Shown here: positions 1 to 8,305 of the stretch, in pieces
Numbering within the stretch: the stretch's first letter is position 1
How the letters are laid out: every line of letters begins with the position of its first letter
NCBI GenBank assembly: GCA_937881145.1
Contig: CALGFL010000005.1
Span: 1-8,305 of the forward strand
Source: an uncultured Bordetella sp.
GTDB lineage: Bacteria > Pseudomonadota > Gammaproteobacteria > Burkholderiales > Burkholderiaceae_B
Length of the DNA: 8,305 nt
Direction of reading: 5' to 3'
The notes under the pieces: generated by a model
Seen by the model: the letters and a program-made list of their open reading frames with translations, nothing else
Databases searched by the model: none
Told to the model about the DNA's origin: nothing
Position numbers and translations under genes: made by a program

Positions 1-9
1 TTGCAGCAA

Positions 10-579
10 TTATGGCTGTTGCGCTGCGGCAACCTGGAACAGATGGTAGTGTACGGCTCCGGCTTTACTTTTTCTTAACAATTCGAAGCCATCCGGGGCT
101 GGGCAGGCGCTTTCGGCCTCGACGTAGACCAGGCCGCTCGGGGGCAGCACCCCCGGCAGAAGGGGCCAAAGCCGGGACAGCCAATCCTGGTTGAAGGGCG
201 GATCAAGCAGAACCAGGTCGAAGCGGGAGGCATCCATGCGCTCCAGGGCGTCGAGGGCGTCGCCCACGTGGATGCGGACGGCATCGGCGTGGAGCTTGTC
301 GCGCAGGGCGCGCAGGGCGGCGGCGGCGGCTTTGTCGCGCTCGACCATCTGCACCTGGGCGGCGCCGCGCGAGGCCGCCTCGAAGCCCAGGGCGCCGCTG
401 CCGGCAAACAAGTCCAGCACGCGCTTGTCGGCGAATTCGTTGTCCCAGAGGTGGGCGAGCCAGTTGAAGAGCGTTTCGCGCACCCGGTCGGGGGTGGGGC
501 GCAGGCCCGGCACGTCGGGGACGGGGATGGGCGTGCGGCGGTATTGGCCGGCGACGATGCGAAGGGTGGAGGCTGCCAT
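10..579 (-). CDS. rsmD: 16S rRNA (guanine(966)-N(2))-methyltransferase RsmD
   Basis: This 189-residue protein is a SAM-dependent methyltransferase that, by family knowledge, methylates N2 of G966 in 16S rRNA during 30S assembly in the cytoplasm. Visible motifs are RPTPDRVRETLF (residues 27-38, typical of RsmD), the SAM-binding loop LDLFAGSG (55-62), an acidic ribose-binding position in the VER segment (79-81), and the catalytic motif DPPF (126-129) of N-methyltransferases. The length is close to the E. coli enzyme (about 198 aa). The ATG at 577-579 was chosen because the conserved LRIVAGQYR segment begins at residue 6. No Shine-Dalgarno precedes it; the transcript-sense bases just upstream are pyrimidine-rich. 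It is divergent from ftsY, the same pairing as in E. coli. No defect is visible. Confidence 0.95.
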   Translation of the reverse strand: MAASTLRIVAGQYRRTPIPVPDVPGLRPTPDRVRETLFNWLAHLWDNEFADKRVLDLFAGSGALGFEAASRGAAQVQMVERDKAAAAALRALRDKLHADAVRIHVGDALDALERMDASRFDLVLLDPPFNQDWLSRLWPLLPGVLPPSGLVYVEAESACPAPDGFELLRKSKAGAVHYHLFQVAAAQQP

Positions 580-586
580 AAGGGGG

Positions 587-592
587 ATTTTA
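587..592 (-). promoter_or_regulatory. Candidate -10 hexamer for rsmD
   Basis: On the minus strand the sequence TAAAAT lies 7 nt upstream of the rsmD ATG and matches the sigma-70 -10 consensus at five of six positions. A transcript started at the usual distance would begin within a base or two of the start codon. No good -35 box is seen at 16-18 nt spacing, so the call rests on one hexamer and is tentative. Confidence 0.3.
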
Positions 593-796
593 GGCGCGTC
601 TATCGGGTTCTTGAGTTGCCTTGGTTAAGTTTTAAGGCGCCGAGGCTGTCCTGCAGAGCTTCAATGCTCGCCGCTGTCGCGGCTCCGGTTGGCCGGCCCC
701 GCGCTTCGGATTCCTCCGGGGCCTCGGCTCGCATTGTCTTACCGGAGCGCGCACGTCTTTGATGCAAGCCGCGCCTTTTGGGGGTGGGGTTCAGAA

Positions 797-802
797 TATA
801 CT
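797..802 (+). promoter_or_regulatory. Candidate -10 hexamer for ftsY
   Basis: TATACT matches the sigma-70 -10 consensus at five of six positions and ends 6 nt before the ftsY ATG. The 12 bases directly upstream of the ATG contain no Shine-Dalgarno sequence. If this hexamer is used, the mRNA would be leaderless or nearly so. There is no convincing -35 box at 17 nt, where the sequence is T/G-rich. Confidence 0.35.
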
Positions 803-808
803 TTTGCG

Positions 809-1882
809 ATGCTTAGTTTCTTCAAGAAAAAGCCGGCGCCCGATGCAGTGGCGCCTGCGGAAAACCCCGACGTTCTGCCTGAATCGGCGCCGCCTGCCAT
901 CGAACCGGAGCGCGTCGTCGAGCCTGTGGCCGTGCCGGTCGTCGAAGCCGAACCCGTTGCCCAGGCGCCCAAGGCGTCGTGGCTCAACCGGCTCAAGAAG
1001 GGGCTGTCGCGCACCGGGCAGAGCCTGGGCGGCCTCTTTGTGGGCGTCAAGGTCGACGAGTCGCTTTTCGAGGACTTGGAGTCGGCGCTCATCATGGCCG
1101 ATGCGGGCGTCGAAGCGACGCAGCAGCTATTGGATGCGCTGCGCAGCCGGGTGAAGAAAGATCGCATCGAAGACGCCGCGCAGGTGAAGGCTGCGCTGCG
1201 CGAGTTGTTGACGCAGCATCTGCGGCCATTGGAAAAAACTTTCGATCTGAATCAGGCGCGGCCTCTGGTGGTGATGATCGCGGGCGTGAACGGTGCGGGC
1301 AAGACGACTTCCATCGGCAAGCTGGCGCACGATTTTCAGCGCCAGGGGGCCAGCGTGCTGCTCGCGGCGGGCGATACGTTTCGCGCCGCGGCGCGCGAGC
1401 AGCTGGTGGAATGGGGCAGCCGCAACAACGTGGCGGTGATCGCGCAGGACGGCGGCGATCCGGCGGCGGTGGCTTTCGACGCGGTCAATGCGGGCCGCGC
1501 GCGTGGCACGGGCGTGGTGATGGTGGATACGGCAGGCCGCTTGCCCACGCAGCTGCACCTGATGGAAGAATTGAAGAAGATCCGCCGCGTGATCGGCAAG
1601 GCCGACGCGGCCGCGCCGCACGAGGTGCTGCTGGTGATCGATGGCAACACCGGACAGAACGCGCTGGCGCAGATCCGCGCTTTCGACGCGGCCATCGGGC
1701 TGACGGGTCTGGTGGTGACCAAGCTCGACGGCACGGCCAAGGGCGGCACGCTGGCCGCCGTGGCGGCGGGCAGCCAGGGCGTGCGGCCTGTTCCGGTCTA
1801 TTGGATCGGCGTGGGCGAAGGCATGGAAGACCTGCAGCCTTTCGTGGCGTCGGAATTCGCCGCGGCGCTGCTGGCGGATTGA
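809..1882 (+). CDS. ftsY: Signal recognition particle receptor FtsY
   Basis: FtsY is the membrane-associated GTPase that docks SRP-bound ribosomes at the SecYEG translocon. The 357-residue product has a short Pro/Glu/Val-rich N-terminal A region (about 10-55), much shorter than the roughly 200-residue E. coli one. An amphipathic basic helix follows (SWLNRLKKGLSRTGQSLGGLF region, 57-77) and probably contacts lipid. The N domain is about 78-150 and the G domain 151-357. GTPase motifs are GVNGAGKT (159-166), DTFRAAA (189-195), DTAGR (240-244) and TKLDGTAKGG (304-313). The ATG at 809 was chosen over the upstream in-frame GTG at 689 because MLSFFKKK is the usual FtsY N-terminus and the intervening 40 residues look non-coding. 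It has no Shine-Dalgarno. It converges on the CYTH-CHAD gene. Confidence 0.96.
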   Translation: MLSFFKKKPAPDAVAPAENPDVLPESAPPAIEPERVVEPVAVPVVEAEPVAQAPKASWLNRLKKGLSRTGQSLGGLFVGVKVDESLFEDLESALIMADAGVEATQQLLDALRSRVKKDRIEDAAQVKAALRELLTQHLRPLEKTFDLNQARPLVVMIAGVNGAGKTTSIGKLAHDFQRQGASVLLAAGDTFRAAAREQLVEWGSRNNVAVIAQDGGDPAAVAFDAVNAGRARGTGVVMVDTAGRLPTQLHLMEELKKIRRVIGKADAAAPHEVLLVIDGNTGQNALAQIRAFDAAIGLTGLVVTKLDGTAKGGTLAAVAAGSQGVRPVPVYWIGVGEGMEDLQPFVASEFAAALLAD

Positions 1883-1930
1883 TCCGCGATTCAAAGACCC
1901 CGCGCCCTCATGCGGCGCGAACGCCGGATC
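1881..1930. terminator. Nested inverted repeat between convergent genes, possible terminator
   Basis: The 57-nt gap between ftsY and the convergent CYTH-CHAD gene contains an outer repeat GATCCG (1881-1886) / CGGATC (1925-1930) and an inner hairpin CGCGCC (1901-1906) / GGCGCG (1914-1919) with a 7-nt loop. Both are perfect 6-bp stems. The placement fits a bidirectional transcription end, but no T-tract follows on either strand, so it does not meet the usual intrinsic-terminator pattern. Confidence 0.3.
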
Positions 1931-1939
1931 GAAGTCTGA

Positions 1940-3538
1940 TTACTTCCAGAACGGTTTGGTGTGGGCCAGATCGTTGAAGGCCTGCTGCGCCTGCACGGTT
2001 AGCACATCCAGGCGCGCTTCGATCCAGCCCAGGGCAAACCAGGCCTGCGGGTGGGTTTCGCACTGCACCCGGTAATAGTCCCGCGCCACCGCCAAATCAT
2101 TGATTTCGCCGAGTATGTCCTGCACCAGCGATAGCTGCTTGCGATAGCTGTGCAGCCGCGACGCGGGCAACAGCGATTCCGCGAAAGCCAGGCTGTAGCG
2201 CAGGCGCTTGCCGCGCTTGCGCAGAGCGTGGCGCGCTTCCAGGGGCAGTTCGCTGAAGCGAAGGCCTTGCTCGACGACCTTGCCGTGCCAGCGATGCAGG
2301 CGGTTGGCCAGGAGCTTGGCCAGACGCCTGGGCTGCGCGGCCTTGACTTCGGCCTCGGCCTTGTCCGTGGTGGCGGCCGCGGCCGTGGCTGCGGTTTCAG
2401 CCATGACCGCCGCTGTCGGCATCGGCGCCGGCGGCTTCACGTTCAAGCTCCACTCCAGCAAATCCACCAGCCATCCCTGAAAGGACCGGCTGGCGGCGAT
2501 GGCCTGGGAATTGTCATGCTCGTCGCCGCGAGACAGGCTCGGAATGACGGGCATGCCCGCCCTCAGCAGCATGGGGGCGACGGTTTCCTCGAGCACGTCC
2601 TGGTCGCGGTTGGCGCCGAGGGCGGCGAAGTGCGCGCGCATGCCTTCGAGCAGCGCGGCCGGGGGCGGCTCGATCCAGCCTTCGAAAAGGCGCCAGGCCG
2701 AGCGCAGCCGGCGCATGCCCACGCGCAGTTGATGCACATGCTCGGAATTGCCGACCGGATGGATGCCCAGCGTGTCGACCTCGGCCAGCGCGGCGGCGTT
2801 GCGGGCGATCTGCTCGATGCATTCGGCCGCGACGGCGGCCATGGCGGCGGGAGCCTGCATATCGGGCGAGAGCGTGACGCCGGCCGTGCCGCGCGGCGCC
2901 CAGAACCCGGCTATGCGCTTGGTGCGGGTTGGGTCGGAGTCTGCCGCTTCCAATTGCTGCGCCAGCGTCGCCAGGGCGTCGCCGCGCTCGGACTTGCTGC
3001 GCGTGTCCAGCAGCAGCGGATGGCGGTGCCGCCAGCCGCGGGCCACGGTGAAGATGGCGGCGGGCTGGCCCGACATCAGTTCGAATTCCAGTTCGCAGAC
3101 AGGCAGCTCCAGCGCGCCGGCGCGCAAGACGCCGGTGTCGAAGGCCAGCTCGACGGTGCCCTGGCGGCTGCGGACGTTGCGCAGCAGGCGCTTCACGTCG
3201 GTTTCGTAGCGCGGGGCCAGCGGGCCGCGCAGCCTGGACAGCACGGCTTCGACCGGGGTACCGGCGTAGACCGAGAGGTCGAGCGTCGGGCCCGGACGGG
3301 GGTGGTTGAGCTCCACCCGCGTGATTGCGTCGGCGCCGGGCGTCTTGAGCGTCTGCATCCACCGGCGGCCTTCCAGGCGCAGCCGCAGTGCCACGCGGGC
3401 GCGCGCCAACTCGCGTTCGGGCGTGTCGAAATAGATGGCGCGCAGCCTGACGCGGGTGGCGCCGTGGTCCAGGAGTTCGCGCGCAATCGCGGCGGCGTGG
3501 GCCGACGGCACGTGGAGTTTCAATTCTTGTTCTGACAT
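1940..3538 (-). CDS. CYTH and CHAD domain-containing protein (triphosphate tunnel/polyphosphate-binding)
   Basis: The 532-residue protein joins an N-terminal CYTH triphosphate-tunnel domain (about 1-210) to a C-terminal CHAD domain (about 230-530). CYTH signs are the ExExK signature EQELK (3-7), the alternating charged strand LRLRLEGRRW (51-60), TRVEL (73-77), YETDVKR (111-117), ELEFEL (149-154) and SKSERG (181-186). CHAD signs are two basic helical repeats, VHQLRVGMRRLRSAWRLF (268-285) and ALRKRGKRLRY (438-448), plus DQDV (312-315). CYTH enzymes of this class are often inorganic triphosphatases, and CHAD domains bind polyphosphate. That activity is an inference here. The CHAD domain has two insertions: a short one coded by a REP-like palindrome (about 330-343) and an Ala/Thr/Glu-rich linker (about 367-402). 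The ATG at 3536-3538 was chosen because CYTH proteins start just before ExExK; an upstream in-frame start adds 11 unlike residues. It is divergent from ribB. Confidence 0.88.
   Translation of the reverse strand: MSEQELKLHVPSAHAAAIARELLDHGATRVRLRAIYFDTPERELARARVALRLRLEGRRWMQTLKTPGADAITRVELNHPRPGPTLDLSVYAGTPVEAVLSRLRGPLAPRYETDVKRLLRNVRSRQGTVELAFDTGVLRAGALELPVCELEFELMSGQPAAIFTVARGWRHRHPLLLDTRSKSERGDALATLAQQLEAADSDPTRTKRIAGFWAPRGTAGVTLSPDMQAPAAMAAVAAECIEQIARNAAALAEVDTLGIHPVGNSEHVHQLRVGMRRLRSAWRLFEGWIEPPPAALLEGMRAHFAALGANRDQDVLEETVAPMLLRAGMPVIPSLSRGDEHDNSQAIAASRSFQGWLVDLLEWSLNVKPPAPMPTAAVMAETAATAAAATTDKAEAEVKAAQPRRLAKLLANRLHRWHGKVVEQGLRFSELPLEARHALRKRGKRLRYSLAFAESLLPASRLHSYRKQLSLVQDILGEINDLAVARDYYRVQCETHPQAWFALGWIEARLDVLTVQAQQAFNDLAHTKPFWK
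2513..2548 (-). repeat. REP-like palindromic element inside the CHAD coding sequence
   Basis: A 36-nt imperfect palindrome has GTCAT/ATGAC ends (2513-2517, 2544-2548) and an inner CTCG/CGAG stem (2519-2522, 2529-2532) around a 6-nt loop. GTCATTCC-type ends are common in dispersed palindromic repeats of Gram-negative bacteria. It is read in frame as VIPSLSRGDEHDN (residues 331-343), a stretch unlike the helical CHAD sequence on either side. Only one copy is in the window, so the repeat status is an inference. Confidence 0.35.
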
Positions 3539-3739
3539 GTGCCGAAGCGATCCGCAGTCGGGAAGAGCCAAACATCTTACGGGCGAGACTTATGGAATTT
3601 GATGACGAGTCATAAATTGTTCGCAATTGCCGCCGGACCGCGCGGGATGCACTGTTCCACCGGTTGGGGCAGGCAAGCCCCTGAATACGGGCCGGGGGGC
3701 GGTAAAATGGCGCTTTGCCGCTTTTCGCAGGCTCCTTCC
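3539..3739. other. Divergent intergenic region upstream of ribB
   Basis: This 201-nt gap lies between the divergent CYTH-CHAD gene and ribB. It holds a small perfect hairpin AATTG-TTCG-CAATT (3615-3628), a G-rich run (3689-3702) and a candidate ribB -10 box. The conserved segments of an FMN riboswitch are not seen. No small coding sequence is convincing. Confidence 0.5.
3681..3708 (+). promoter_or_regulatory. Candidate promoter of the ribB-pncC cluster
   Basis: TAAAAT at 3703-3708 matches five of six bases of the -10 consensus. A weak -35-like CTGAAT (three of six) lies at 3681-3686 with 16-nt spacing. Initiation about 7 nt downstream would leave a short leader of roughly 25 nt before the ribB ATG at 3740, enough for the weak Shine-Dalgarno AGG at 3729-3731. 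The spacer is unusually G-rich. Confidence 0.4.
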
Positions 3740-5907
<2,168 letters not shown>

Positions 5908-6002
5908 AGCCGCCGGGGTGAGTCAGGCCGGCACGATACGGCCCGCAGGGTCGATTGCCTCAAGATTGAAGAACTCAACGTGTTGTTGTCGCTCTAACTG
6001 CC

Positions 6003-6962
6003 ATGGCATCCGAGTTCGATCTCATCGCGAAATACTTCACGCGCCCTGCCGCCCCCGGGCAGCTGGGCGTGGGTGACGATTGCGCTTTGTTCAGCGTGCC
6101 TCCCGGGCATCAAGTCGCCGTCAGTACCGACCTGCTGGTCGAGGGGCGGCACTTTTTCCCCAATGTCGATCCGCGCGCCCTGGGTCACAAGACGCTGGCC
6201 GTCAATCTGTCGGATCTGGCCGCCATGGGGGCGCAGCCTGTGGGCTGCCTGCTGGGGCTGGCTCTGCCGCGCGCCGAACAAGCCTGGCTGGCGGCCTTCG
6301 CGCGCGGCTTTCATGATCTGGCCGATGAGGCCAACTGCCCTCTGATCGGCGGAGACACCACGCGCAGCCCTGCATTGCTTACGCTCAGCGTGACGGTGTT
6401 CGGTGCCATCAAGCCGGGCAAGGCCCTGCGGCGCGATGCGGCGTGCGTGGACGACGAGATCTGGGTGTCGGGCGAGCTGGGCGCCGCCGACGTGGCTTAT
6501 CGCATGCTCGACGGCCAGTTGCCGGCGGATCCGCAACTATTGTCCGCCGTGCGCCGCGCGCTGGAATGGCCCATGCCCCGATTGGCGCTGGGACGCGCCC
6601 TGGCGGGCCTGGCTCACGCGGCCATCGATATTTCCGACGGGCTGCTGCAAGACTTGGGGCACATCCTCGATCGGAGCCAGGTCGGCGCCGAGCTGCGCGA
6701 TAGCGCCCTGCCCGTGGCGGCCGGGCTCGAAGGCCTGGACCAAGCCACGCGCCGCCGCGCCGTGCTGGGCGGCGGCGATGCCTACGAACTGTGCTTTACC
6801 GCCGCGCCGGCCGATCACGCCCAGGTGTTGCAGGCTGCCGCCAGGGCTGGCGTTCACGTGAGTTGCGTGGGTAGCATTACGGATCGTCCCGGACTGATCG
6901 TGCTTGACGATACCGGGCGGCCTTTGCCAGACTTGCCCAAAGGGTTCGACCATTTCGCTTGA
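6003..6962 (+). CDS. thiL: Thiamine-monophosphate kinase ThiL
   Basis: ThiL phosphorylates thiamine monophosphate with ATP to give thiamine diphosphate, the active cofactor, in the cytoplasm. The 319-residue protein matches the family length. It begins with the family opening EFDLIAKYF (4-12), then GVGDDCALF (22-30), STDLLVEGRHF (41-51), NLSDLAAMGAQP (68-79), GGDTTRSP (116-123) and DISDGLLQDLGH (209-220), the Mg/ATP-binding elements of the PurM-like kinase fold. The late motif reads GGDAYELCFT (257-266) where many family members have GGEDYEL. The ATG at 6003 sits directly before the conserved opening. It has no visible Shine-Dalgarno and follows a 95-nt spacer after the nusB frame in which I see no gene or clear terminator. 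Confidence 0.95.
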   Translation: MASEFDLIAKYFTRPAAPGQLGVGDDCALFSVPPGHQVAVSTDLLVEGRHFFPNVDPRALGHKTLAVNLSDLAAMGAQPVGCLLGLALPRAEQAWLAAFARGFHDLADEANCPLIGGDTTRSPALLTLSVTVFGAIKPGKALRRDAACVDDEIWVSGELGAADVAYRMLDGQLPADPQLLSAVRRALEWPMPRLALGRALAGLAHAAIDISDGLLQDLGHILDRSQVGAELRDSALPVAAGLEGLDQATRRRAVLGGGDAYELCFTAAPADHAQVLQAAARAGVHVSCVGSITDRPGLIVLDDTGRPLPDLPKGFDHFA

Positions 6963-7019
6963 GGCCGTTTCGCCGTGCGGCCTGCGGCTCGCGCCCATAC
7001 GGCAGCCATCTTCCATCAT

Positions 7020-7580
7020 ATGTCCGATCAACGCCCCGACCCTCTGACGCCTGTTCCGATTTCTCCCTCGATGCGCGATCGCGCCAAAGTCGCCTTCCCC
7101 ACTTGGCGCTGGACCTGTTCCCGGCTTTACCGCCTGGTTGCCTTCGGCTTTGGCAGCGGCCTGCTGCGGCCGGGCTCGGGCACCTGGGGCACGCTGCTGG
7201 CCTGGCCCTTGTGGCGGCTGTGCGCGCCGCACATCGTGTCCGACCGCGCCATGGGCGTGTTGCTGCTGCTGTTCTTCGCCTACGGCTGCTGGGCCTGCAC
7301 GCGCACCGGCAACGAACTGGGCGAACCCGATCACGTGGGCATGGTCTGGGACGAAATGGTGGCCTTCTGGATCGTGCTGTGGCTGGTGCCGGCCACGCTG
7401 GGCGCGCAGGCTTTGGCTTTCGTGTTTTTTCGCATCTTCGACACGGTCAAGCCCCCGCCCATCCGCTATTTCGACGCGCGCATGAAAGGCGGCCTCGGCG
7501 TGATGTGGGACGACATTCTGGCCGCGGCCTACACCCTGCTGGTAATGGCACTGGCCGTGCGTTTTGGAGTCGTAGCATGA
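7020..7580 (+). CDS. pgpA: Phosphatidylglycerophosphatase A PgpA
   Basis: PgpA dephosphorylates phosphatidylglycerophosphate to phosphatidylglycerol at the inner membrane. The 186-residue product has the family motifs FGFGSGLLRPGSGTWGTL (42-59), DEMVAFWIVLW (111-121), FFRIFDTVKPPPI (136-148) and GGLGVMWDDILA (157-168), with hydrophobic segments at about 60-70, 78-92, 114-135 and 166-185. The acidic residues of DEMV and DD are likely metal ligands. About 40 residues precede the conserved core and the start is uncertain. ATG 7020 is used here but lacks a Shine-Dalgarno. GTG 6975 has GAGG 10 nt upstream and would add 15 non-conserved residues. ATG 7071 would shorten it by 17. The stop overlaps the pncC start as ATGA. 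Confidence 0.93.
   Translation: MSDQRPDPLTPVPISPSMRDRAKVAFPTWRWTCSRLYRLVAFGFGSGLLRPGSGTWGTLLAWPLWRLCAPHIVSDRAMGVLLLLFFAYGCWACTRTGNELGEPDHVGMVWDEMVAFWIVLWLVPATLGAQALAFVFFRIFDTVKPPPIRYFDARMKGGLGVMWDDILAAAYTLLVMALAVRFGVVA
7566..7569 (+). promoter_or_regulatory. Ribosome binding site of pncC
   Basis: GGAG lies 7 nt before the pncC ATG at 7577-7579, within the final codons of pgpA. Together with the ATGA stop/start overlap it supports this start and suggests translational coupling. Confidence 0.6.
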
Positions 7581-8113
7581 GTACGCCCGCGACGCTGGTT
7601 CTGCCCACCATACAGGGCCTGGCCGAGCGCCTGGGCGCGGTCCTGCTCGAGCAGAAGCTGATGATAGGCACGGCCGAGTCCTGCACCGGCGGCCTGCTGG
7701 CGGGCGCGATCACCGCCGTGGCCGGGTCCAGCGACTGGTTCGAGCGCGGTTACGTCACCTACAGCAACGAGGCCAAATCGCAGGAACTGGACGTGTCCGA
7801 GGACGTGCTGTCGCACTACGGCGCGGTGAGCGAGCCGGTGGCCCTGGAAATGGCCGGCGGCGTGCTGCTGGCCGTCGAACGTGCCCGGGTGGCGGTCTCT
7901 ACCACGGGCATAGCCGGCCCGGGCGGTGCCACCCCGGGCAAGCCGATCGGCATGGTGTGTTTCGGTTTTGCGCTGCGTACGGGCAACGGCATCGTCACGC
8001 GCGCCGCCACGCATATTTTTCCGGGCGATCGCTCGCAGGTGCGTCACGGCGCGGTGGAATTCGCACTGCGCGGCGTGCTCGACATGCTGGGCGCGCCGAC
8101 GCAGCGCAACTGA
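7577..8113 (+). CDS. pncC: Nicotinamide-nucleotide amidohydrolase PncC (CinA C-terminal family)
   Basis: PncC deamidates nicotinamide mononucleotide to nicotinate mononucleotide in the pyridine nucleotide cycle. The 178-residue protein is the stand-alone C-terminal CinA domain, without the N-terminal molybdopterin-binding-like domain of full CinA. Motifs are TAESCTGGLLAG (32-43, with the catalytic-type Ser), GYVTYSNEAK (58-67), YGAVSEPVALEMA (81-93) and TGIAGPGGATPGKPIG (110-125). The length is close to E. coli PncC/YgaD (about 165). The ATG at 7577 is set by its Shine-Dalgarno and by the 4-nt overlap with pgpA; a longer upstream frame is a pgpA shadow. It is the last gene of the plus-strand cluster and ends 18 nt from the convergent pyrF. 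It is often annotated as cinA, but the DNA-competence role implied by that name is not supported by a domain of this type. Confidence 0.93.
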   Translation: MSTPATLVLPTIQGLAERLGAVLLEQKLMIGTAESCTGGLLAGAITAVAGSSDWFERGYVTYSNEAKSQELDVSEDVLSHYGAVSEPVALEMAGGVLLAVERARVAVSTTGIAGPGGATPGKPIGMVCFGFALRTGNGIVTRAATHIFPGDRSQVRHGAVEFALRGVLDMLGAPTQRN

Positions 8114-8131
8114 AGCGCCACGACAGCCCGG

Positions 8132-8305
8132 TCAACGCACCGCGTTGATCGCGTCGCGCAGGCTTTTCGCCGCCGCTGCCGCCGCTTCGCGCCAATCCTC
8201 GCCCTTGCTGGCGTAGATGATGCCGCGCGACGAGTTGATCATCATGCCCGTGCCGGCGCTGTCGCGGCCGGACCGCACCGTGGCGCCGACGTCGCCGCCC
8301 TGTGG
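8132..8305 (-). CDS. pyrF: Orotidine 5'-phosphate decarboxylase PyrF, C-terminal fragment (runs off window)
   Basis: The last 57 codons of a minus-strand gene are visible. They read GGDVGATVRSGRDSAGTGMM followed by INSSRGIIYAS and an alanine-rich C-terminal helix ending in INAVR. The INSSR-IIYA pattern and the terminal helix match the C-terminus of type 2 (long-form) OMP decarboxylases, which convert OMP to UMP in pyrimidine synthesis. The catalytic Asp/Lys cluster lies outside the window. The gene stops at 8132-8134, only 18 nt from the end of pncC, leaving no room for a separate intrinsic terminator. Confidence 0.85.
   Translation of the reverse strand, partial: PQGGDVGATVRSGRDSAGTGMMINSSRGIIYASKGEDWREAAAAAAKSLRDAINAVR

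Larger units (their letters stand above)
580..808. other. Divergent intergenic region between rsmD and ftsY
   Basis: This 229-nt gap separates two divergent genes and must hold both promoters unless ftsY is read from further away. It contains candidate -10 hexamers close to each start codon, a G-rich run upstream of the ftsY hexamer (780-789), and a CTCCGG/CCGGAG inverted repeat (714-719 and 742-747) with a long 22-nt loop. Reading frames that cross the gap only extend shadows of rsmD or ftsY and show no recognisable protein. No gene is supported here. Confidence 0.5.

Noticed and set aside
268..762. Plus-strand open frame running from within rsmD into the rsmD-ftsY gap
   Set aside because: Its first part is antisense to rsmD and the rest is unstructured sequence; the intergenic part has no conserved features.
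2150..3535. Plus-strand open frame (461 codons) opposite the CYTH-CHAD gene
   Set aside because: Shadow frame of a GC-rich gene; the minus strand carries clear CYTH and CHAD motifs and the plus frame shows none.
3689..3702. G-rich run upstream of ribB as a possible G-quadruplex
   Set aside because: It has too few separate G-tracts for a standard quadruplex and is expected in GC-rich sequence.
3707..3739. Earlier in-frame ATG for ribB at 3707
   Set aside because: It overlaps the likely -10 box, has no ribosome binding site, and would add residues unlike RibB N-termini.
6537..7334. Minus-strand open frame opposite thiL and pgpA
   Set aside because: It spans two recognised genes and the gap between them, is rich in Gly/Ala/Gln/Arg, and has no recognisable motif.

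Overview
The window looks like chromosomal core sequence from a GC-rich betaproteobacterium. The gene order and the lumazine synthase and CYTH-CHAD sequences resemble Bordetella/Achromobacter (Alcaligenaceae, Burkholderiales). That placement rests on recognition of the proteins, not on a search. I see no insertion sequence, phage gene, CRISPR array, tRNA or rRNA. The two longest non-coding gaps are 229 bp (580-808) and 201 bp (3539-3739).

Layout: (1) 10-579, minus: rsmD, a 16S rRNA m2G966 methyltransferase, divergent from (2) ftsY at 809-1882, the SRP receptor. (3) 1940-3538, minus: a CYTH-CHAD protein convergent with ftsY, carrying a short REP-like palindrome inside its coding sequence. (4) From 3740 to 8113, plus strand, a compact cluster runs in one direction: ribB (RibBX type with a degenerate GTP cyclohydrolase II domain), ribH, nusB, thiL, pgpA and pncC. 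Part of it is overlapped or tightly spaced: ribH/nusB overlap by 26 nt and pgpA/pncC overlap by ATGA. (5) 8132-8305, minus: the 3' end of pyrF, convergent with pncC and running off the window.

The cluster joins riboflavin synthesis (RibB makes the four-carbon unit, RibH condenses it to lumazine), thiamine activation (ThiL), phosphatidylglycerol synthesis (PgpA), nicotinamide nucleotide salvage (PncC) and the antitermination factor NusB. A rib-nusB-thiL-pgpA grouping is common in Proteobacteria. A separate ribA and a riboflavin synthase must be encoded elsewhere.

The clearest anomaly is in nusB. A TAA stop at 5737-5739 replaces a highly conserved tyrosine, and the rest of the protein continues intact in the same frame to 5907. 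This is either a recent nonsense mutation or a sequence error. Nothing here amounts to a convincing undescribed system. Secondary points are the RibX domain without zinc ligands, the acidic RibH tail whose DNA also carries the nusB start, the REP-like element in the CHAD gene, and -10-like hexamers very close to the rsmD and ftsY start codons.
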